Part shown: in pieces, positions 1 through 9,471 of the stretch
How positions within the stretch are numbered: position 1 is the stretch's first letter
Layout: the number at the start of each line of letters is the position of its first letter
Origin: Bacteroidaceae bacterium
Lineage (GTDB): Bacteria > Bacteroidota > Bacteroidia > Bacteroidales > Bacteroidaceae
Reading direction: 5' to 3'
Assembly (NCBI GenBank): GCA_017509605.1
Contig: JAFWPH010000015.1
Span: forward strand, 1-64,000
Length of the DNA stretch: 64,000 nt
Made by a program: the position numbers and the translations under genes
The notes under the pieces: generated by a model
What the model was told of the DNA's origin: nothing
Seen by the model: only the letters and a program-made list of their open reading frames with translations
Databases searched by the model: none

Positions 1-349
1 GGGACAACTATGTCCAGACCATATCGGAATCACATCAAAATCTATAAAACTCAGAATAAAAGACTGACGAGGGCAACCTCAAATGGTGTACCCTCGCCAA
101 CTGATATCAAATTCTTTGAATTAAACGACATTCCCTAAATATATGGAATACCATAGCATTCTTTCATAAACCGTAATAATGGCTCTGAATTCAGTGGAAC
201 CTGATTCCTTTTTTTTGTGATGTGCCATTCTGTTTCTAAACAAATAATTCCTTTTCCCATACGTTTTTGGCGTTTTATTGTTGTTCAATCATGTCAACTG
301 CTTTGTTGTGTGCAAATATAAGGAAAAAAGCAAATAAAAGAAAGGAAAA
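1..349. other. Intergenic, no gene recognised
   Basis: No convincing coding frame or RNA gene is visible. The stretch is AT-rich. An imperfect inverted repeat lies at 68-78 and 85-96 (arms CGAGGGCAACC and GGTGTACCCTCG). It could be the terminator of a gene outside the window, but it has only a weak T-rich tail on the minus strand. Confidence 0.5.
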
Positions 350-391
350 AAGCAAAAAAGAAAAAAAGGGTGCAACTACATGAGTCGCACC
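350..391 (-). terminator. Rho-independent terminator of dnaK
   Basis: The minus strand reads a 9-bp near-perfect stem (GGTGCGACT pairing with AGTTGCACC, 369-377 with 383-391) followed at once by a run of T residues. It lies about 120 nt past the dnaK stop. Two smaller hairpins, around 442-460 and 473-488, sit in the 3' untranslated part. Confidence 0.75.
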
Positions 392-511
392 ACTTTCTAT
401 AGGTTTTCTTGTTGTTTCTTATCTTATCCTTATCTGGCTTCCGCCGAATAAGGGCGGCGGCTCAGCATAGGAGATGAGCAAGCTCATCCCACTCTGCTCT
501 CGCTTTTCACC

Positions 512-2464
512 TTACTTCACCTCCTCGAAGTCGGCATCTTGGACGTCGTCGGCACCACCATTGGACTGGCCGCCGGGCTGCTGACCTCCGTTGAAGCCTG
601 CGCCTCCGTTGAAACCTGCGCCTCCGTTGAAGCCGCCTGCACCTGGACCGCCTTGACCTGGCTGCTGGTACATCTGGGCGCTGGCAGCCTGCCATGCCTG
701 GTTGAGCTCGGCTGTGGCAGCGTCGATACCTGCCATATCCTGTGCCTTGTGGGCAGTCTTCAGTTTCTCAAGAGCAGCCTCGATAGCTGGCTTCTTGTCG
801 GCTGGGAGTTTGTCGCCAAGGTCCTTGAGCTGGTTCTCGGTGGTGAAGATCATCGAGTCGGCCTGGTTGAGCTTGTCGATGCGCTCACGCTCTTTCTTGT
901 CGGCCTCGGCATTGGCCTCAGCCTCAGCCTTCATGCGGTCGATCTCGTCCTTGCTCAGACCAGAAGAAGCCTCGATGCGGATGGCCTGCTCCTTGCCTGT
1001 GGCCTTGTCCTTGGCGCTCACGTTCACGATACCGTTGGCGTCGATGTCGAAGGTCACCTCAATCTGAGGCACACCACGGCGTGCGGGAGCAATACCCGTG
1101 AGGTTGAACTGGCCGATGCTCTTGTTCTGAGCTGCCATCGGACGCTCGCCCTGGAGCACATGGATGGTCACCTCGGTCTGGTTGTCGGCTGCTGTAGAGA
1201 AGGTCTCGCTCTTCTTGCATGGGATAGTGGAGTTGGCGTCGATAAGTTTGGTCATCACACCACCAAGGGTCTCAATACCCAGTGACAGAGGAGTGACATC
1301 GAGGAGCACCACATCGCCTACACCGCTTTCCTTGTTGAGGATGGCGCCCTGGATAGAAGCACCTACAGCCACCACCTCGTCGGGGTTCACACCCTTGGAA
1401 GGCTCCTTGCCGAAGTACTCCTTCACCAGCTGCTGAACAGCGGGGATACGGCTTGAACCACCCACGAGGATCACCTCGTCAATCTCGCTTGTGCTGATGC
1501 CAGCGTCGCGTACTGCCTTCTGGCAAGGCTCAAGACAAGCCTGGATCAGTCCGTGTGACAGAGCCTCGAACTTGGCGCGGGTCAAAGTCTTCACCAAGTG
1601 CTTTGGCACACCAGCTACTGGCATGATGTATGGCAGGTTGATCTCTGTGGAAGAAGAGGACGAAAGTTCAATCTTTGCTTTCTCTGCGGCTTCCTTCAGA
1701 CGCTGCATGGCCATGGGGTCGGTTGTCAGGTCTGCACCCTCGTCGTTCTTGAACTCCTGTACGAGCCAGTCGATGATGACCTGGTCGAAGTCGTCGCCAC
1801 CGAGGTGAGTGTTACCATTGGTGGACATCACCTCGAACACACCGCCACCGAATTCAAGGATGGAGATATCGAATGTACCACCACCGAGGTCGAACACAGC
1901 GATTTTCATATCCTTGTGTGACTTGTCGAGACCGTAAGCCAGAGCGGCTGCAGTAGGCTCGTTCACGATACGCTTCACTTCAAGACCGGCAATCTGTCCA
2001 GCCTCCTTGGTGGCCTGACGCTGTGAGTCGGAGAAGTATGCAGGAACGGTGATGACGGCTTCCTTCACTTCCTGTCCGAGGTAGTCCTCAGCGGTTTTCT
2101 TCATCTTCTGCAGAATCATGGCGCTGATTTCCTGCGGAGTATATTGACGGTCGTCAATCTGCACACGTGGGGTGTTGTTGCTGCCACGTACGACTTGATA
2201 TGGTACGCGTGAGATTTCCTGTTGTACCTGGTCGTAGGTCTCACCCATGAAACGCTTGATAGAATACACGGTGCGCTTGGGGTTGGTGATAGCCTGACGC
2301 TTTGCAGGGTCGCCCACCTTACGTTCACCACCATCTACGAACCCTACGATAGAAGGAGTTGTGCGCTTGCCCTCACTGTTGGCAATTACAACTGGTTCGT
2401 TGCCTTCGAATACGGAAACACATGAGTTTGTGGTTCCGAGGTCTATACCAATAATCTTTCCCAT
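512..2464 (-). CDS. dnaK: Chaperone protein DnaK (Hsp70)
   Basis: ATP-dependent cytosolic chaperone that binds exposed hydrophobic peptides and works with DnaJ and GrpE. At 650 aa it has normal family length. The N-terminal ATPase domain opens with the phosphate-binding motif DLGTTNS at residues 8-14 and contains DLGGGTFD near 190 and the adenosine motif VGGSSRIP near 335. The hydrophobic linker [12 protein letters not shown] follows near 385, then the substrate-binding domain and helical lid. The C-terminal tail is Gly/Asn/Gln-rich with three near-identical GGAGFN units, encoded by an 18-bp tandem repeat, and ends EEVK. dnaJ and grpE are not adjacent. The gene stands alone and has its own terminator. 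Confidence 0.98.
   Translation of the reverse strand: MGKIIGIDLGTTNSCVSVFEGNEPVVIANSEGKRTTPSIVGFVDGGERKVGDPAKRQAITNPKRTVYSIKRFMGETYDQVQQEISRVPYQVVRGSNNTPRVQIDDRQYTPQEISAMILQKMKKTAEDYLGQEVKEAVITVPAYFSDSQRQATKEAGQIAGLEVKRIVNEPTAAALAYGLDKSHKDMKIAVFDLGGGTFDISILEFGGGVFEVMSTNGNTHLGGDDFDQVIIDWLVQEFKNDEGADLTTDPMAMQRLKEAAEKAKIELSSSSSTEINLPYIMPVAGVPKHLVKTLTRAKFEALSHGLIQACLEPCQKAVRDAGISTSEIDEVILVGGSSRIPAVQQLVKEYFGKEPSKGVNPDEVVAVGASIQGAILNKESGVGDVVLLDVTPLSLGIETLGGVMTKLIDANSTIPCKKSETFSTAADNQTEVTIHVLQGERPMAAQNKSIGQFNLTGIAPARRGVPQIEVTFDIDANGIVNVSAKDKATGKEQAIRIEASSGLSKDEIDRMKAEAEANAEADKKERERIDKLNQADSMIFTTENQLKDLGDKLPADKKPAIEAALEKLKTAHKAQDMAGIDAATAELNQAWQAASAQMYQQPGQGGPGAGGFNGGAGFNGGAGFNGGQQPGGQSNGGADDVQDADFEEVK
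591..644. repeat. 18-bp tandem repeat in the dnaK tail
   Basis: Units at 591-608 and 609-626 differ by one base (TTGAAGCCTGCGCCTCCG versus TTGAAACC...), and a third degenerate copy follows. They encode Gly-Gly-Ala-Gly-Phe-Asn repeats in the disordered DnaK C-terminus. The copy number may vary between strains by slippage. Confidence 0.8.
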
Positions 2465-2710
2465 AATTGTATTTGTTTTTTTGTTGTTTCAGTTTAATGT
2501 TGTAGAATCTCGACTATATTCCTACAAATAACGTGCCAAACGTATTTCTTCTTTTACCTTATTTATATATCAAGAAAGGCAGAATGAGAAAAGATGTGAG
2601 AATACTGACATTTTGTCAATATTGGTACCGTTTATGTCTCGTTTTTCTGACAAGAAAGAAAAAGAAGCCCTTTCCTTGCCTCGAACTGTGGTGTAGTTCA
2701 TGATTATTGC

Positions 2711-2718
2711 TAACTTTG
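2711..2718 (+). promoter_or_regulatory. Putative -7 element of the 2743 gene
   Basis: TAACTTTG matches the Bacteroidetes -7 consensus TAnnTTTG and lies 24 nt before the start codon. No clear -33 TTG is present at the usual 19-21 nt. Confidence 0.4.
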
Positions 2719-2742
2719 CACTGAAATAATCAATAATCCCCG

Positions 2743-3717
2743 ATGATGTCCACTCTCACACCCCAGATCCGTCGTCATTGCGTTCATTTTCTGCGTGCCA
2801 TGCGGCGAGCCATGCCCAAGGGCTGGAAGACCACCCTTTGGTTGCTGGAGATCATGTTGCCCATATCATTGGCGGTGATGTTGCTCAAATACTTCGGAGT
2901 GATTGATTTTCTCGCCATTTATCTCGACCCGGTGTTTCGTCACATCGGTTTGCCTGGCAGCAGCTCGGTGGTGTTTCTCACAGGGGCTTTTGTCACCACA
3001 TACGCAGGAATAGCGGCTATGTTGTCGTTTGCCTTGACGCTGAGGCAGGCCACTATTCTCGCGCTGATGATGTGTCTCTGCCATGCGTTGCCCATGGAGT
3101 GTGCGGTTACCCACCGTACGGGTTCGTCTTTTTTCGGCATGATGATTTTGCGTCTGTGCATGGCTTTTGTGTGCGCTTTCCTTCTCAATTTGGTATTGCC
3201 AGAATATGCTGAGCCTTTCGGCATGGTAGGTGATATGACCGACGCAACCACACTTGTCGGGGTGTTAGTAGAATGGCTCAATGCCTCATGGCGTATGGCG
3301 TTGCTGGTGTTCGTCATCGTATATCTTCTGATGGTGGTTCAGAGCCTGCTTGAGGAATACGACTTGATACGTCCGCTGTCCCGTCCGTTGCGTCCGTTGA
3401 TGTCGCTGTTCGGTCTTCCTCGCGATGCCGCTTATCTGTGGTTGGTTGGCAATGTCTTGGGTATCAGTTATGGCGCGGCGGTGATGTTCGACTTGATCAA
3501 GAGCGGGAAGATCACAAAGGAGGAGGCCAATGAGGTGAATTTTCATTTGGCCATGAATCATTCCCTGATAGAGGACACCAGTGTTTTTGCAGCCATAGGT
3601 ATCGGAGCGGGTTGGATTGTTGGTGTTCGTTTGTTCTTCGCCCTGGTTGTGGTTTGGGTCCGGCGTTTGATGGGCAAGTGTCTCTTCAGGGCAAAAAGAA
3701 ACCGTGCCACGCTCTAA
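2743..3717 (+). CDS. Nucleoside-recognition (Gate) domain membrane protein
   Basis: A 324-aa integral membrane protein with about eight hydrophobic segments. It resembles the SpmA/SpmB group of nucleoside-recognition domain proteins (PF07670). Polar motifs inside membrane regions, CHALPMECAV in the first half and NHSLIEDT in the second, fit the duplicated gate-domain architecture. The transported or sensed ligand is unknown for most members; the family name comes from nucleoside transporters, and SpmA/SpmB act in spore maturation, which does not apply here. It is a single gene convergent with the aldolase gene. The two genes appear to share the hairpin that overlaps its stop codon. Family assignment is fairly secure; function is not. 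Confidence 0.8.
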   Translation: MMSTLTPQIRRHCVHFLRAMRRAMPKGWKTTLWLLEIMLPISLAVMLLKYFGVIDFLAIYLDPVFRHIGLPGSSSVVFLTGAFVTTYAGIAAMLSFALTLRQATILALMMCLCHALPMECAVTHRTGSSFFGMMILRLCMAFVCAFLLNLVLPEYAEPFGMVGDMTDATTLVGVLVEWLNASWRMALLVFVIVYLLMVVQSLLEEYDLIRPLSRPLRPLMSLFGLPRDAAYLWLVGNVLGISYGAAVMFDLIKSGKITKEEANEVNFHLAMNHSLIEDTSVFAAIGIGAGWIVGVRLFFALVVVWVRRLMGKCLFRAKRNRATL

Positions 3718-3746
3718 GGCGAGGCACGGTCAAGATATCATCTTGA
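3701..3746. terminator. Paired hairpins between convergent genes
   Basis: An 8-bp perfect stem (ACCGTGCC at 3701-3708, GGCACGGT at 3723-3730) spans the stop codon of the 2743 gene. A second 7-bp stem follows directly (TCAAGAT at 3730-3736, ATCTTGA at 3740-3746). Neither has a strong U tract. They probably end transcription from both sides. Confidence 0.5.
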
Positions 3747-3756
3747 TAATCTGTGT

Positions 3757-4761
3757 TTAGTCAAGCTGGGCGAGTTTGCCGTCAGAACCGAGCACATTCA
3801 CAATCTTGTGGATGTACATCTTCTTCATGTTCTCGCGTGCAGGCTTCAGATACTGGCGAGGATCGAAGTGTCCTGGGTTCTCAGCCAGGTGCTTGCGGAT
3901 AGCGGCGGTCATGGCCAGACGTGAGTCGGAGTCGATGTTGATTTTGCAAACAGCGCTCTTGGCGGCCTGACGGAGCTGCTCCTCAGGAATACCGATAGCG
4001 GCCTTGAGGTCGCCACCGAACTTGTTGATGGTGTTCACCTCGTCCATAGGAACTGAAGACGATCCATGGAGCACGATGGGGAATCCTGGAAGTTTCTTCT
4101 CGATTTCGGCGAGTACGTCGAAAGCCAATGGTGGTGGAACGAGCACGCCGTTCACCAGTGTGCACTGCTCAGGAGTGAACTTGTGTGCGCCATGTGAAGT
4201 ACCGATAGAGATAGCGAGGCTGTCGCATCCGCTCTTGGTGGTGAAGTCGATGACTTCTTCAGGCTTGGTGTAGTGTGACTCTGCTGCTACAACCTCGTCC
4301 TCAACACCAGCGAGAACGCCGAGTTCTGCCTCAACAGTCACGTCGTACTTGTGAGCATACTCCACAACCTTCTTGGTAATGGCGATGTTCTCCTCGTAAG
4401 GAAGTGAAGAACCGTCGTACATCACAGAAGAGAAGCCCATGTCGATGCAGTCCTTGCAAAGTTCGAAGCTGTCACCGTGGTCGAGGTGAAGCACGATCTC
4501 AGGATGCTTGCATCCCAGTTCCTTAGCGTATGCTACAGCGCCTTCAGCCATGTAGCGGAGGATAGTGGCGTTGGCGTAGTTGCGCGCACCCTTTGACACC
4601 TGCATGATGACAGGTGACTTTGTCTCAACTGCGGCCATCACGATAGCCTGCATCTGCTCCATAGTGTTGAAGTTGAAAGCGGGAATCGCATAACCACCTT
4701 TCACGGCGCGAGCGAACATGTCTCTTGTGTTGACAAGACCTAAATCTTTGTAGTTAACCAT
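3757..4761 (-). CDS. fba: Class II fructose-1,6-bisphosphate aldolase
   Basis: Cytosolic zinc enzyme of glycolysis and gluconeogenesis that interconverts fructose 1,6-bisphosphate with dihydroxyacetone phosphate and glyceraldehyde 3-phosphate. The 334-aa length fits the class II family. The zinc and catalytic motif HLDHGDSFE is near residue 92, the SIGTSHGAHK segment near 190 and VLHGSSS near 230. The order of motifs matches the F_bP_aldolase domain. It is monocistronic, with a TACCTTTG -7 element about 90 nt upstream. The related tagatose-bisphosphate aldolases share these motifs, but in an isolated glycolytic setting FBA is the natural reading. Confidence 0.95.
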   Translation of the reverse strand: MVNYKDLGLVNTRDMFARAVKGGYAIPAFNFNTMEQMQAIVMAAVETKSPVIMQVSKGARNYANATILRYMAEGAVAYAKELGCKHPEIVLHLDHGDSFELCKDCIDMGFSSVMYDGSSLPYEENIAITKKVVEYAHKYDVTVEAELGVLAGVEDEVVAAESHYTKPEEVIDFTTKSGCDSLAISIGTSHGAHKFTPEQCTLVNGVLVPPPLAFDVLAEIEKKLPGFPIVLHGSSSVPMDEVNTINKFGGDLKAAIGIPEEQLRQAAKSAVCKINIDSDSRLAMTAAIRKHLAENPGHFDPRQYLKPARENMKKMYIHKIVNVLGSDGKLAQLD

Positions 4762-4848
4762 AATGAATAATATTTATTAGTGTGATTGAATTTTAGAACC
4801 AGATCTTTAATCTGAGTGTATTCAATAATTTCTTGTCTTAAACATACG

Positions 4849-4856
4849 CAAAGGTA
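4849..4856 (-). promoter_or_regulatory. Putative -7 element of fba
   Basis: On the minus strand this reads TACCTTTG, an exact TAnnTTTG match followed by C as is common in Bacteroidetes. No good -33 match is seen. Confidence 0.45.
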
Positions 4857-4917
4857 GCACAAAGTTTGTGATTTGGGATGACGAAATGCGGTTTTTTTGT
4901 AAAAAATTGATTTTTTC

Positions 4918-4949
4918 TTTGGTTGGCAAGCGGAAAAATCGTAATTTTG
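4918..4949 (+). promoter_or_regulatory. Putative promoter of rpmE2
   Basis: TTTG at 4918-4921 lies 20 nt before TAATTTTG at 4942-4949, matching the Bacteroidetes -33/-7 arrangement. Transcription would start near 4955, giving a leader of roughly 125 nt. Confidence 0.6.
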
Positions 4950-5081
4950 CACGCTGAATATTGCAAACCATTACACACAACACATTGTTACCAGCAATTA
5001 TCGTGGCTCTGGGTTCGCCAATGAAGGTTGAGTTCGGAGCGGTTTATTTTGAGAAAACAAATTAAAATTATAGAAGAAACA

Positions 5082-5336
5082 ATGAAAAAAGGTATTCATC
5101 CAGACAATTATCGCCCTGTTATCTTCAAGGATATGTCGAATGGCGATATGTTCCTCTCTCGTTCCACTTGCAAGGCTACCGAGACTGAGGTTTTTGAGGG
5201 TCAGGAGTATCCAGTGGTGAAGATAGAAATCTCCAGCACCTCTCACCCCTTCTACACAGGTAAGGCTAAGCTCGTCGATACCGCCGGACGTGTCGATAAG
5301 TTCATGAACCGCTACGCTGTGCTCAAGAAGAAATAA
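5082..5336 (+). CDS. rpmE2: 50S ribosomal protein L31 type B
   Basis: Component of the large ribosomal subunit that bridges the subunits near the central protuberance. It has 84 aa from the ATG at 5082, where the family-typical start [13 protein letters not shown] begins; an upstream in-frame start at 5028 would add a non-conserved extension. The zinc-binding cysteine pairs of type A L31 are absent, with one Cys remaining, which defines the zinc-independent type B form. That form is often used under zinc limitation in species holding both. It is monocistronic, with a clear promoter, a long leader and a strong terminator. Confidence 0.96.
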   Translation: MKKGIHPDNYRPVIFKDMSNGDMFLSRSTCKATETEVFEGQEYPVVKIEISSTSHPFYTGKAKLVDTAGRVDKFMNRYAVLKKK

Positions 5337-5358
5337 TCCTTTCTACTACCGGAGACTT

Positions 5359-5400
5359 AAAAGACAGGCATCTGCAACCAAGCTGATGCCTGTCTTTTTT
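5359..5400 (+). terminator. Rho-independent terminator of rpmE2
   Basis: A perfect 11-bp stem (AGACAGGCATC at 5362-5372, GATGCCTGTCT at 5385-5395) is followed by T residues and preceded by A residues. It could also work for the convergent gene at 5423. Confidence 0.9.
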
Positions 5401-5422
5401 GTGTTCGAGTCCGCATCCGTTG

Positions 5423-6073
5423 TCATTCGAATCTGCTGCCGTTCCACCGCATCCTGATGGCTCCCTTGATGAAGGGTGTTATCAGTTTTTGGTCTTCTTC
5501 GTTCATGTAAGCTTGCGAATGGAGTGTGAATGTGAGTGTGGGAATATCTTGTTGTGCATCGTCTTTCTCGTAGTTGGCGGATATCTCCATCAGTTTGATG
5601 TCGATTCTCCTCATCAATTCTGCGCGGTCCTCCTCGTTGATGGAGTCGTTGAACGACATGAAGTTTCCGATAGGCGGCAGGTCCACGAAATCTGTGGTTC
5701 TCAGGTTTGTCCATTCCTTGTTGTAGAAATGTATCTGACTGTCGCGCGTCTTGTCGATGCTGATGGTCTTGACCATACAGATGAGTGTGTCTCCCTGTGT
5801 CGTGGGCAGCAGCAGGAGTCTTGTCCAAGCCTTGCTCGCTGTGCTGATATCGATGTATCGGTTCTTCTCGCCGCTGATGGTGGTGATGTTGCCCAGTTTG
5901 TTGGTTACGTCGAGCGGCATGTCGTTGTCCACGTAGTCCATGCCGTCCTGGCGGTTCACGCTGGATAGCAAGGGCACGATGCTGTCGGGCATATTGACAA
6001 ACACCTTCCGGAGTGTCTGTGCGTTGGCGGTGGTGGCAATCGTCAACAGCAATATGGTCATTATTCTTTTCAT
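5423..6073 (-). CDS. DUF3256-like exported protein
   Basis: A 216-aa protein with a clear signal peptide (MKRIMTILLLTIATTANAQ, cleavage after about residue 19), so probably periplasmic. The mature start has a run resembling the Bacteroidetes DUF3256 family: FVNMPDSIVPLLSSVNRQD. No catalytic motif is recognised and the function is unknown. It is transcribed divergently from the PAP2 gene and convergently with rpmE2. A consensus promoter lies at 6138-6167. The DUF3256 assignment is from recall of the N-terminal pattern and is moderate. Confidence 0.7.
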   Translation of the reverse strand: MKRIMTILLLTIATTANAQTLRKVFVNMPDSIVPLLSSVNRQDGMDYVDNDMPLDVTNKLGNITTISGEKNRYIDISTASKAWTRLLLLPTTQGDTLICMVKTISIDKTRDSQIHFYNKEWTNLRTTDFVDLPPIGNFMSFNDSINEEDRAELMRRIDIKLMEISANYEKDDAQQDIPTLTFTLHSQAYMNEEDQKLITPFIKGAIRMRWNGSRFE

Positions 6074-6137
6074 TGTTTATCTCAAACAGATTTCTTATCC
6101 GTAAATGATTATTCTCTGATGGAATCACTTTTGTCTG

Positions 6138-6167
6138 CAAAATTACTAAATTGCTGTCACAGAACAA
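6138..6167 (-). promoter_or_regulatory. Putative promoter of the DUF3256 gene
   Basis: On the minus strand TTG (6167-6165) lies 19 nt before TAATTTTG (6145-6138). It matches the Bacteroidetes consensus. Confidence 0.55.
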
Positions 6168-6189
6168 TGATATGACAGAAAAAATCGCT

Positions 6190-6197
6190 AATTTTGC
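6190..6197 (+). promoter_or_regulatory. Putative -7 element of the PAP2 gene
   Basis: TAATTTTG followed by C. The expected -33 position overlaps the -33 element of the divergent gene and holds no TTG. Confidence 0.4.
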
Positions 6198-6250
6198 AAA
6201 TGGTTGGCAACAAACGCTGTCAAGACGGTACAAGCCGACCAATTCTGATC

Positions 6251-7741
6251 ATGAATAAGTATATCCTCATATTGACCGTTTTGCTTGTCTGTGGCTCATT
6301 GCGTGCCCAGGTCTATTCCGTCGATTCCATCCTCAGAGTGGCTCAGTCGGCTGTTGATAGCGTCAGCCAGGCCGAGGAGAACAAGAAGGCGGAACAGCTC
6401 AAGATACCAGATTTCTCAGCCCCTCCACGTTCGCGCAAATCGAACACCACCACTTACCGGGAACTCGACGACGATTATCTGAAAGAGGTGGAGAACATCA
6501 TCAGACAAGAGGAGCTGAAAAAGTCCGTAGGCACAGTCATGACACTTTATAAGTTGCGCCGTTACCAGGAGGAGCGCAAGTTCCATTACGATGGTATTGC
6601 CTATCTGATCCGTGGTACTTACACCACGTTTACTGAGAAGCATTTCCGCGATAAAGAAGGTCTTTTCCGTACTTCGGGCAGCAATCTGGGGGAATACGGT
6701 GTGGCTGTTGTTCCCCTTGGCGCCTCGTGGGCGATGCGAATGGCGGGCGTGAAGGCCAAAAGCAATACTGAACGTATGCTCACAGCCAATGCCATAGCGC
6801 TGGCTTTGTCTTCGGGATTGACCTTTGGCCTCAAGTCGGCGGTGAATGAGAAACGTCCTGACGGAGGGAAGCATTCCTTGCCCTCGGGCCACTGCAGCCT
6901 GGCTTTCGCCTCTGCCGCAATCCTTGACCGTGAGTATGGTTATCTCAGCCCCTGGGTGACCATCGGAAGCTATTCTTTTGCCACAGCCACTCAATTCCTG
7001 CGCTACCAGCATAACCGCCATTGGATCAATGACACGTTCATGGGGGCGGGCATAGGCATAATGGCCACCAATCTGGCATATTTCATTACCGACCAAATGA
7101 TGAAGGGAAAAGGAATACGTCAGGAGGAACTGACGCAAGCGGAACTCTTGCGCAACTACCATTTCATTCAGCAACCTTCTACTTTTACGCTTCTCACGGC
7201 CATGGAAACCGGTCATACTGACATCCCCTCCAGTTCATACACATTGCCTGCAGACTTCAATGGAACTGTCAATTTCTCGACTGGAGCCACTTTCTCCGCG
7301 GGCATGGAGGGAAGTTACTTCTTCAACAAGCATGTAGGTGTGGAGGCCATGGCGCGTATGTCGAGCGCACAGGCGAAAGTGAGTGCAGTGAGCCTCACGT
7401 CGGAGGTGGCGGAACTCAGTGGCTTCAATCTCGACTTTTACCATTTGGATGCGGGATTGAAACTCTCTGCCAACCCTATTCCTTCCGTCCGTTTCGGGGC
7501 AAGAGTCTATGCGGGCGGGCGTTTCTTTGTTTCCGAGAATGTAGCCGATATCAAGATGGACCGCACATTCTTGTCATTTCCGAGTGAGCAGTGCGCTGAA
7601 GTGGGAGGAGGCATATCCATTGATATGGTTCGTCCGACGAGCAAGTGCCTGCTGGGCATCTATTGCGATTACAACCATTCTTTCTCCGATTTGTTCACCA
7701 ACCGTTGGGTGATAGGTACAACTTGGAGGGCTGTGTTTTAG
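6251..7741 (+). CDS. PAP2-superfamily phosphatase with C-terminal barrel-like domain
   Basis: Probable exported lipid or polyprenyl phosphate phosphatase. The ATG at 6251 gives 496 aa and a good signal peptide ending LRAQ; the longer frame from 6194 starts almost on the -7 element and is unlikely. The three phosphatase signatures are intact: KSAVNEKRP near residue 193, PSGH near 210 and R-x5-H-x3-D (RYQHNRHWIND) near 251-261. After about residue 310 the protein changes to alternating beta-strand-like sequence ending in aromatic residues (WRAVF), like an outer-membrane barrel. A PAP2-barrel fusion would place the active site in the periplasm. The substrate could be lipid A, undecaprenyl diphosphate or phosphatidic acid. 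Confidence 0.85.
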   Translation: MNKYILILTVLLVCGSLRAQVYSVDSILRVAQSAVDSVSQAEENKKAEQLKIPDFSAPPRSRKSNTTTYRELDDDYLKEVENIIRQEELKKSVGTVMTLYKLRRYQEERKFHYDGIAYLIRGTYTTFTEKHFRDKEGLFRTSGSNLGEYGVAVVPLGASWAMRMAGVKAKSNTERMLTANAIALALSSGLTFGLKSAVNEKRPDGGKHSLPSGHCSLAFASAAILDREYGYLSPWVTIGSYSFATATQFLRYQHNRHWINDTFMGAGIGIMATNLAYFITDQMMKGKGIRQEELTQAELLRNYHFIQQPSTFTLLTAMETGHTDIPSSSYTLPADFNGTVNFSTGATFSAGMEGSYFFNKHVGVEAMARMSSAQAKVSAVSLTSEVAELSGFNLDFYHLDAGLKLSANPIPSVRFGARVYAGGRFFVSENVADIKMDRTFLSFPSEQCAEVGGGISIDMVRPTSKCLLGIYCDYNHSFSDLFTNRWVIGTTWRAVF

Positions 7742-7767
7742 GCTTTAGCCTCTATGTTTTGAGGGAA

Positions 7768-8694
7768 TCAGATGCCGTACTTGGAGCCGATGTAAAGCAG
7801 AATCATGCTCAAGACGACGAGTGAGAGGTCGATGGCTTTTGATTTCAGGTTCTTCTCCTTGAACACCATCGCTCCCACAAGGAACGACACCACCACGCTT
7901 CCACGGCGTATCATCGACACGATGCTGATCATCGCACCGTCGAGACTGAGGCTGTAGAAATAAACGAAGTCGGCCGCTGAAAGAAAAACAGAAATCAAAA
8001 TGATGCACCAATCCCAATGAAATGGGGTGGTTTTCTTGTGTGTGGGCCACCACAGCAACAACAGCATCGTGGCCATGAGAAAGCACTGGTAGATGTTGTA
8101 CCACGATTGTACAGCCATCTTGTCAAGTCCCACACCACCTGCCTCAGGGCTGGCCATCAGGTATTTGTCGTACAGGCCACTCAAGGCGCCAAGTACATTC
8201 GACAGCACCACAAATACAATCCATTTATCGTGCTTGAAGTCAATGCCTTCTTTCTTCCCGCTATGGCTGAGGTAGAAGAAAGAGAAAATGGCGGTCAGTA
8301 CACCCAGCCATTGGAACAGAGTGAGATGCTCGTTGAAGATGAGCAATGCTCCGATGAGCACCATCATCGGACGGGTGGCATTGATGGGACCTACGATGGT
8401 AATAGGCAGGTGCTTGATGCCGAAATATCCCAAAATCCATGAACTCAGCACAATCAGTGATTTCAGCACAATGTATTTATGCGCTGTCCATCCGTAGCTG
8501 TGGGTATAGAACAGCGAAGTGTCGTCAATCCATCCATTGGCCGACGAGATGATGAAGGGCAAGAAGATGAGGCTGGAGAAAAGGGTGTTGAGAAACAAGA
8601 CTGGTATCACAGCGTTGTTGCCCAGTGATTTTTTCTTCGTCACATCGTAAAAACCCAGCAGAAACGCTGAGGAGAAAGCCAGTAATAGCCACAT
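7768..8694 (-). CDS. EamA-family (DMT) transporter
   Basis: A 308-aa inner-membrane protein with about ten hydrophobic segments in two halves, as in the drug/metabolite transporter superfamily. Segments such as the one containing GPINATRPMMVLIGALL near residue 103 are typical of EamA repeats. The substrate cannot be read from sequence. It is the last gene of the six-gene minus-strand operon, 9 nt after truA, and convergent with the PAP2 gene. Confidence 0.85.
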   Translation of the reverse strand: MWLLLAFSSAFLLGFYDVTKKKSLGNNAVIPVLFLNTLFSSLIFLPFIISSANGWIDDTSLFYTHSYGWTAHKYIVLKSLIVLSSWILGYFGIKHLPITIVGPINATRPMMVLIGALLIFNEHLTLFQWLGVLTAIFSFFYLSHSGKKEGIDFKHDKWIVFVVLSNVLGALSGLYDKYLMASPEAGGVGLDKMAVQSWYNIYQCFLMATMLLLLWWPTHKKTTPFHWDWCIILISVFLSAADFVYFYSLSLDGAMISIVSMIRRGSVVVSFLVGAMVFKEKNLKSKAIDLSLVVLSMILLYIGSKYGI

Positions 8695-8703
8695 GACGGG
8701 TAA

Positions 8704-9468
8704 TTATATAAACAGATCTTCGGGATATTCTATGTTGGTGAGGAACAAGGCGTTGCCAGGCATGCTCTGCCCGGCGATGCAGCGGTCCTTGCCCTCGATG
8801 ATGCGGCGGAAGCCGTCAAGGTCGTTCTTGTGCAGTCCCACATCTACCAATGTGCCCACGATGGCTCGCACCATGTTTCGAAGGAAACGGTTGGCCTTGA
8901 TGGTAAAGACCCATGTGTTGTCGTCCTGCCTCGTCCATGCCGCATGCATGATGGTGCAGTTGTTGGTTTTCACATCGGTGTGCAGTTTGCTGAAACTGGT
9001 GAAGTCGGTGTAGTGGAACAACAGCTCACAGGCCTTGTTCATCAGCGTGTAGTCCAGTTCTGCTCGTATCTGGCAGGCGTATCTGCGGCTGAAGGGATCT
9101 TTCTCTTTGCAGATGTAGTATTTGTAAGTTCTGGAAGTGGCGTCGAACCTTGCATTGGCGTCATCCCTTACAGGCATCACCTTCTGCACGGCAATGTCCC
9201 ATGGTAGCAGGCTGTTCAGTCGCTCTTTGATGATATCTCCTTTCCGTCGGCCGTCCTCACCTTCTTGCAGTGGAAGGTCGAAATGGCCCACCATCAGGCG
9301 GGCATGAACGCCCGTGTCGGTACGTCCAGCTCCTGTCACGGTCACTTCCGTGCGCAGGATGGTTGTCAACGCCTGGTTAAGCGTCTGTTGCACGCTGTTG
9401 GCGTTGGGTTGAATCTGCCATCCGTGGTAGTTGGTGCCATCGTAGGAAAGGAAGATGAAATAACGCAT
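8704..9468 (-). CDS. truA: tRNA pseudouridine synthase A
   Basis: Converts uridines 38-40 of the tRNA anticodon stem to pseudouridine. Length is 254 aa, normal for TruA. The catalytic motif GRTDTGVHA carries the nucleophilic Asp at residue 51. The N-terminal [10 protein letters not shown] segment and the C-terminal FLRNMVR motif are also present. It lies inside an operon, 3 nt after the DUF5715 gene and 9 nt before the transporter. Confidence 0.97.
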   Translation of the reverse strand: MRYFIFLSYDGTNYHGWQIQPNANSVQQTLNQALTTILRTEVTVTGAGRTDTGVHARLMVGHFDLPLQEGEDGRRKGDIIKERLNSLLPWDIAVQKVMPVRDDANARFDATSRTYKYYICKEKDPFSRRYACQIRAELDYTLMNKACELLFHYTDFTSFSKLHTDVKTNNCTIMHAAWTRQDDNTWVFTIKANRFLRNMVRAIVGTLVDVGLHKNDLDGFRRIIEGKDRCIAGQSMPGNALFLTNIEYPEDLFI

Positions 9469-9471
9469 GGT

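Larger units (their letters stand above)
4762..5081. other. Divergent intergenic region fba / rpmE2
   Basis: No coding frame is seen. The region holds the fba promoter (4849-4856, minus), the rpmE2 promoter (4918-4949, plus) and an rpmE2 leader of about 125 nt. Confidence 0.6.

Noticed and set aside
539-1285. 248-codon open frame on the plus strand within dnaK
   Set aside because: It is antisense to dnaK, composed of frame-shadow sequence with no family resemblance.
5346-6242. 298-codon minus-strand frame overlapping the DUF3256 gene
   Set aside because: It runs out of frame through a gene with a clear signal peptide, is highly biased in His/Arg/Gln and covers the terminator and promoter.
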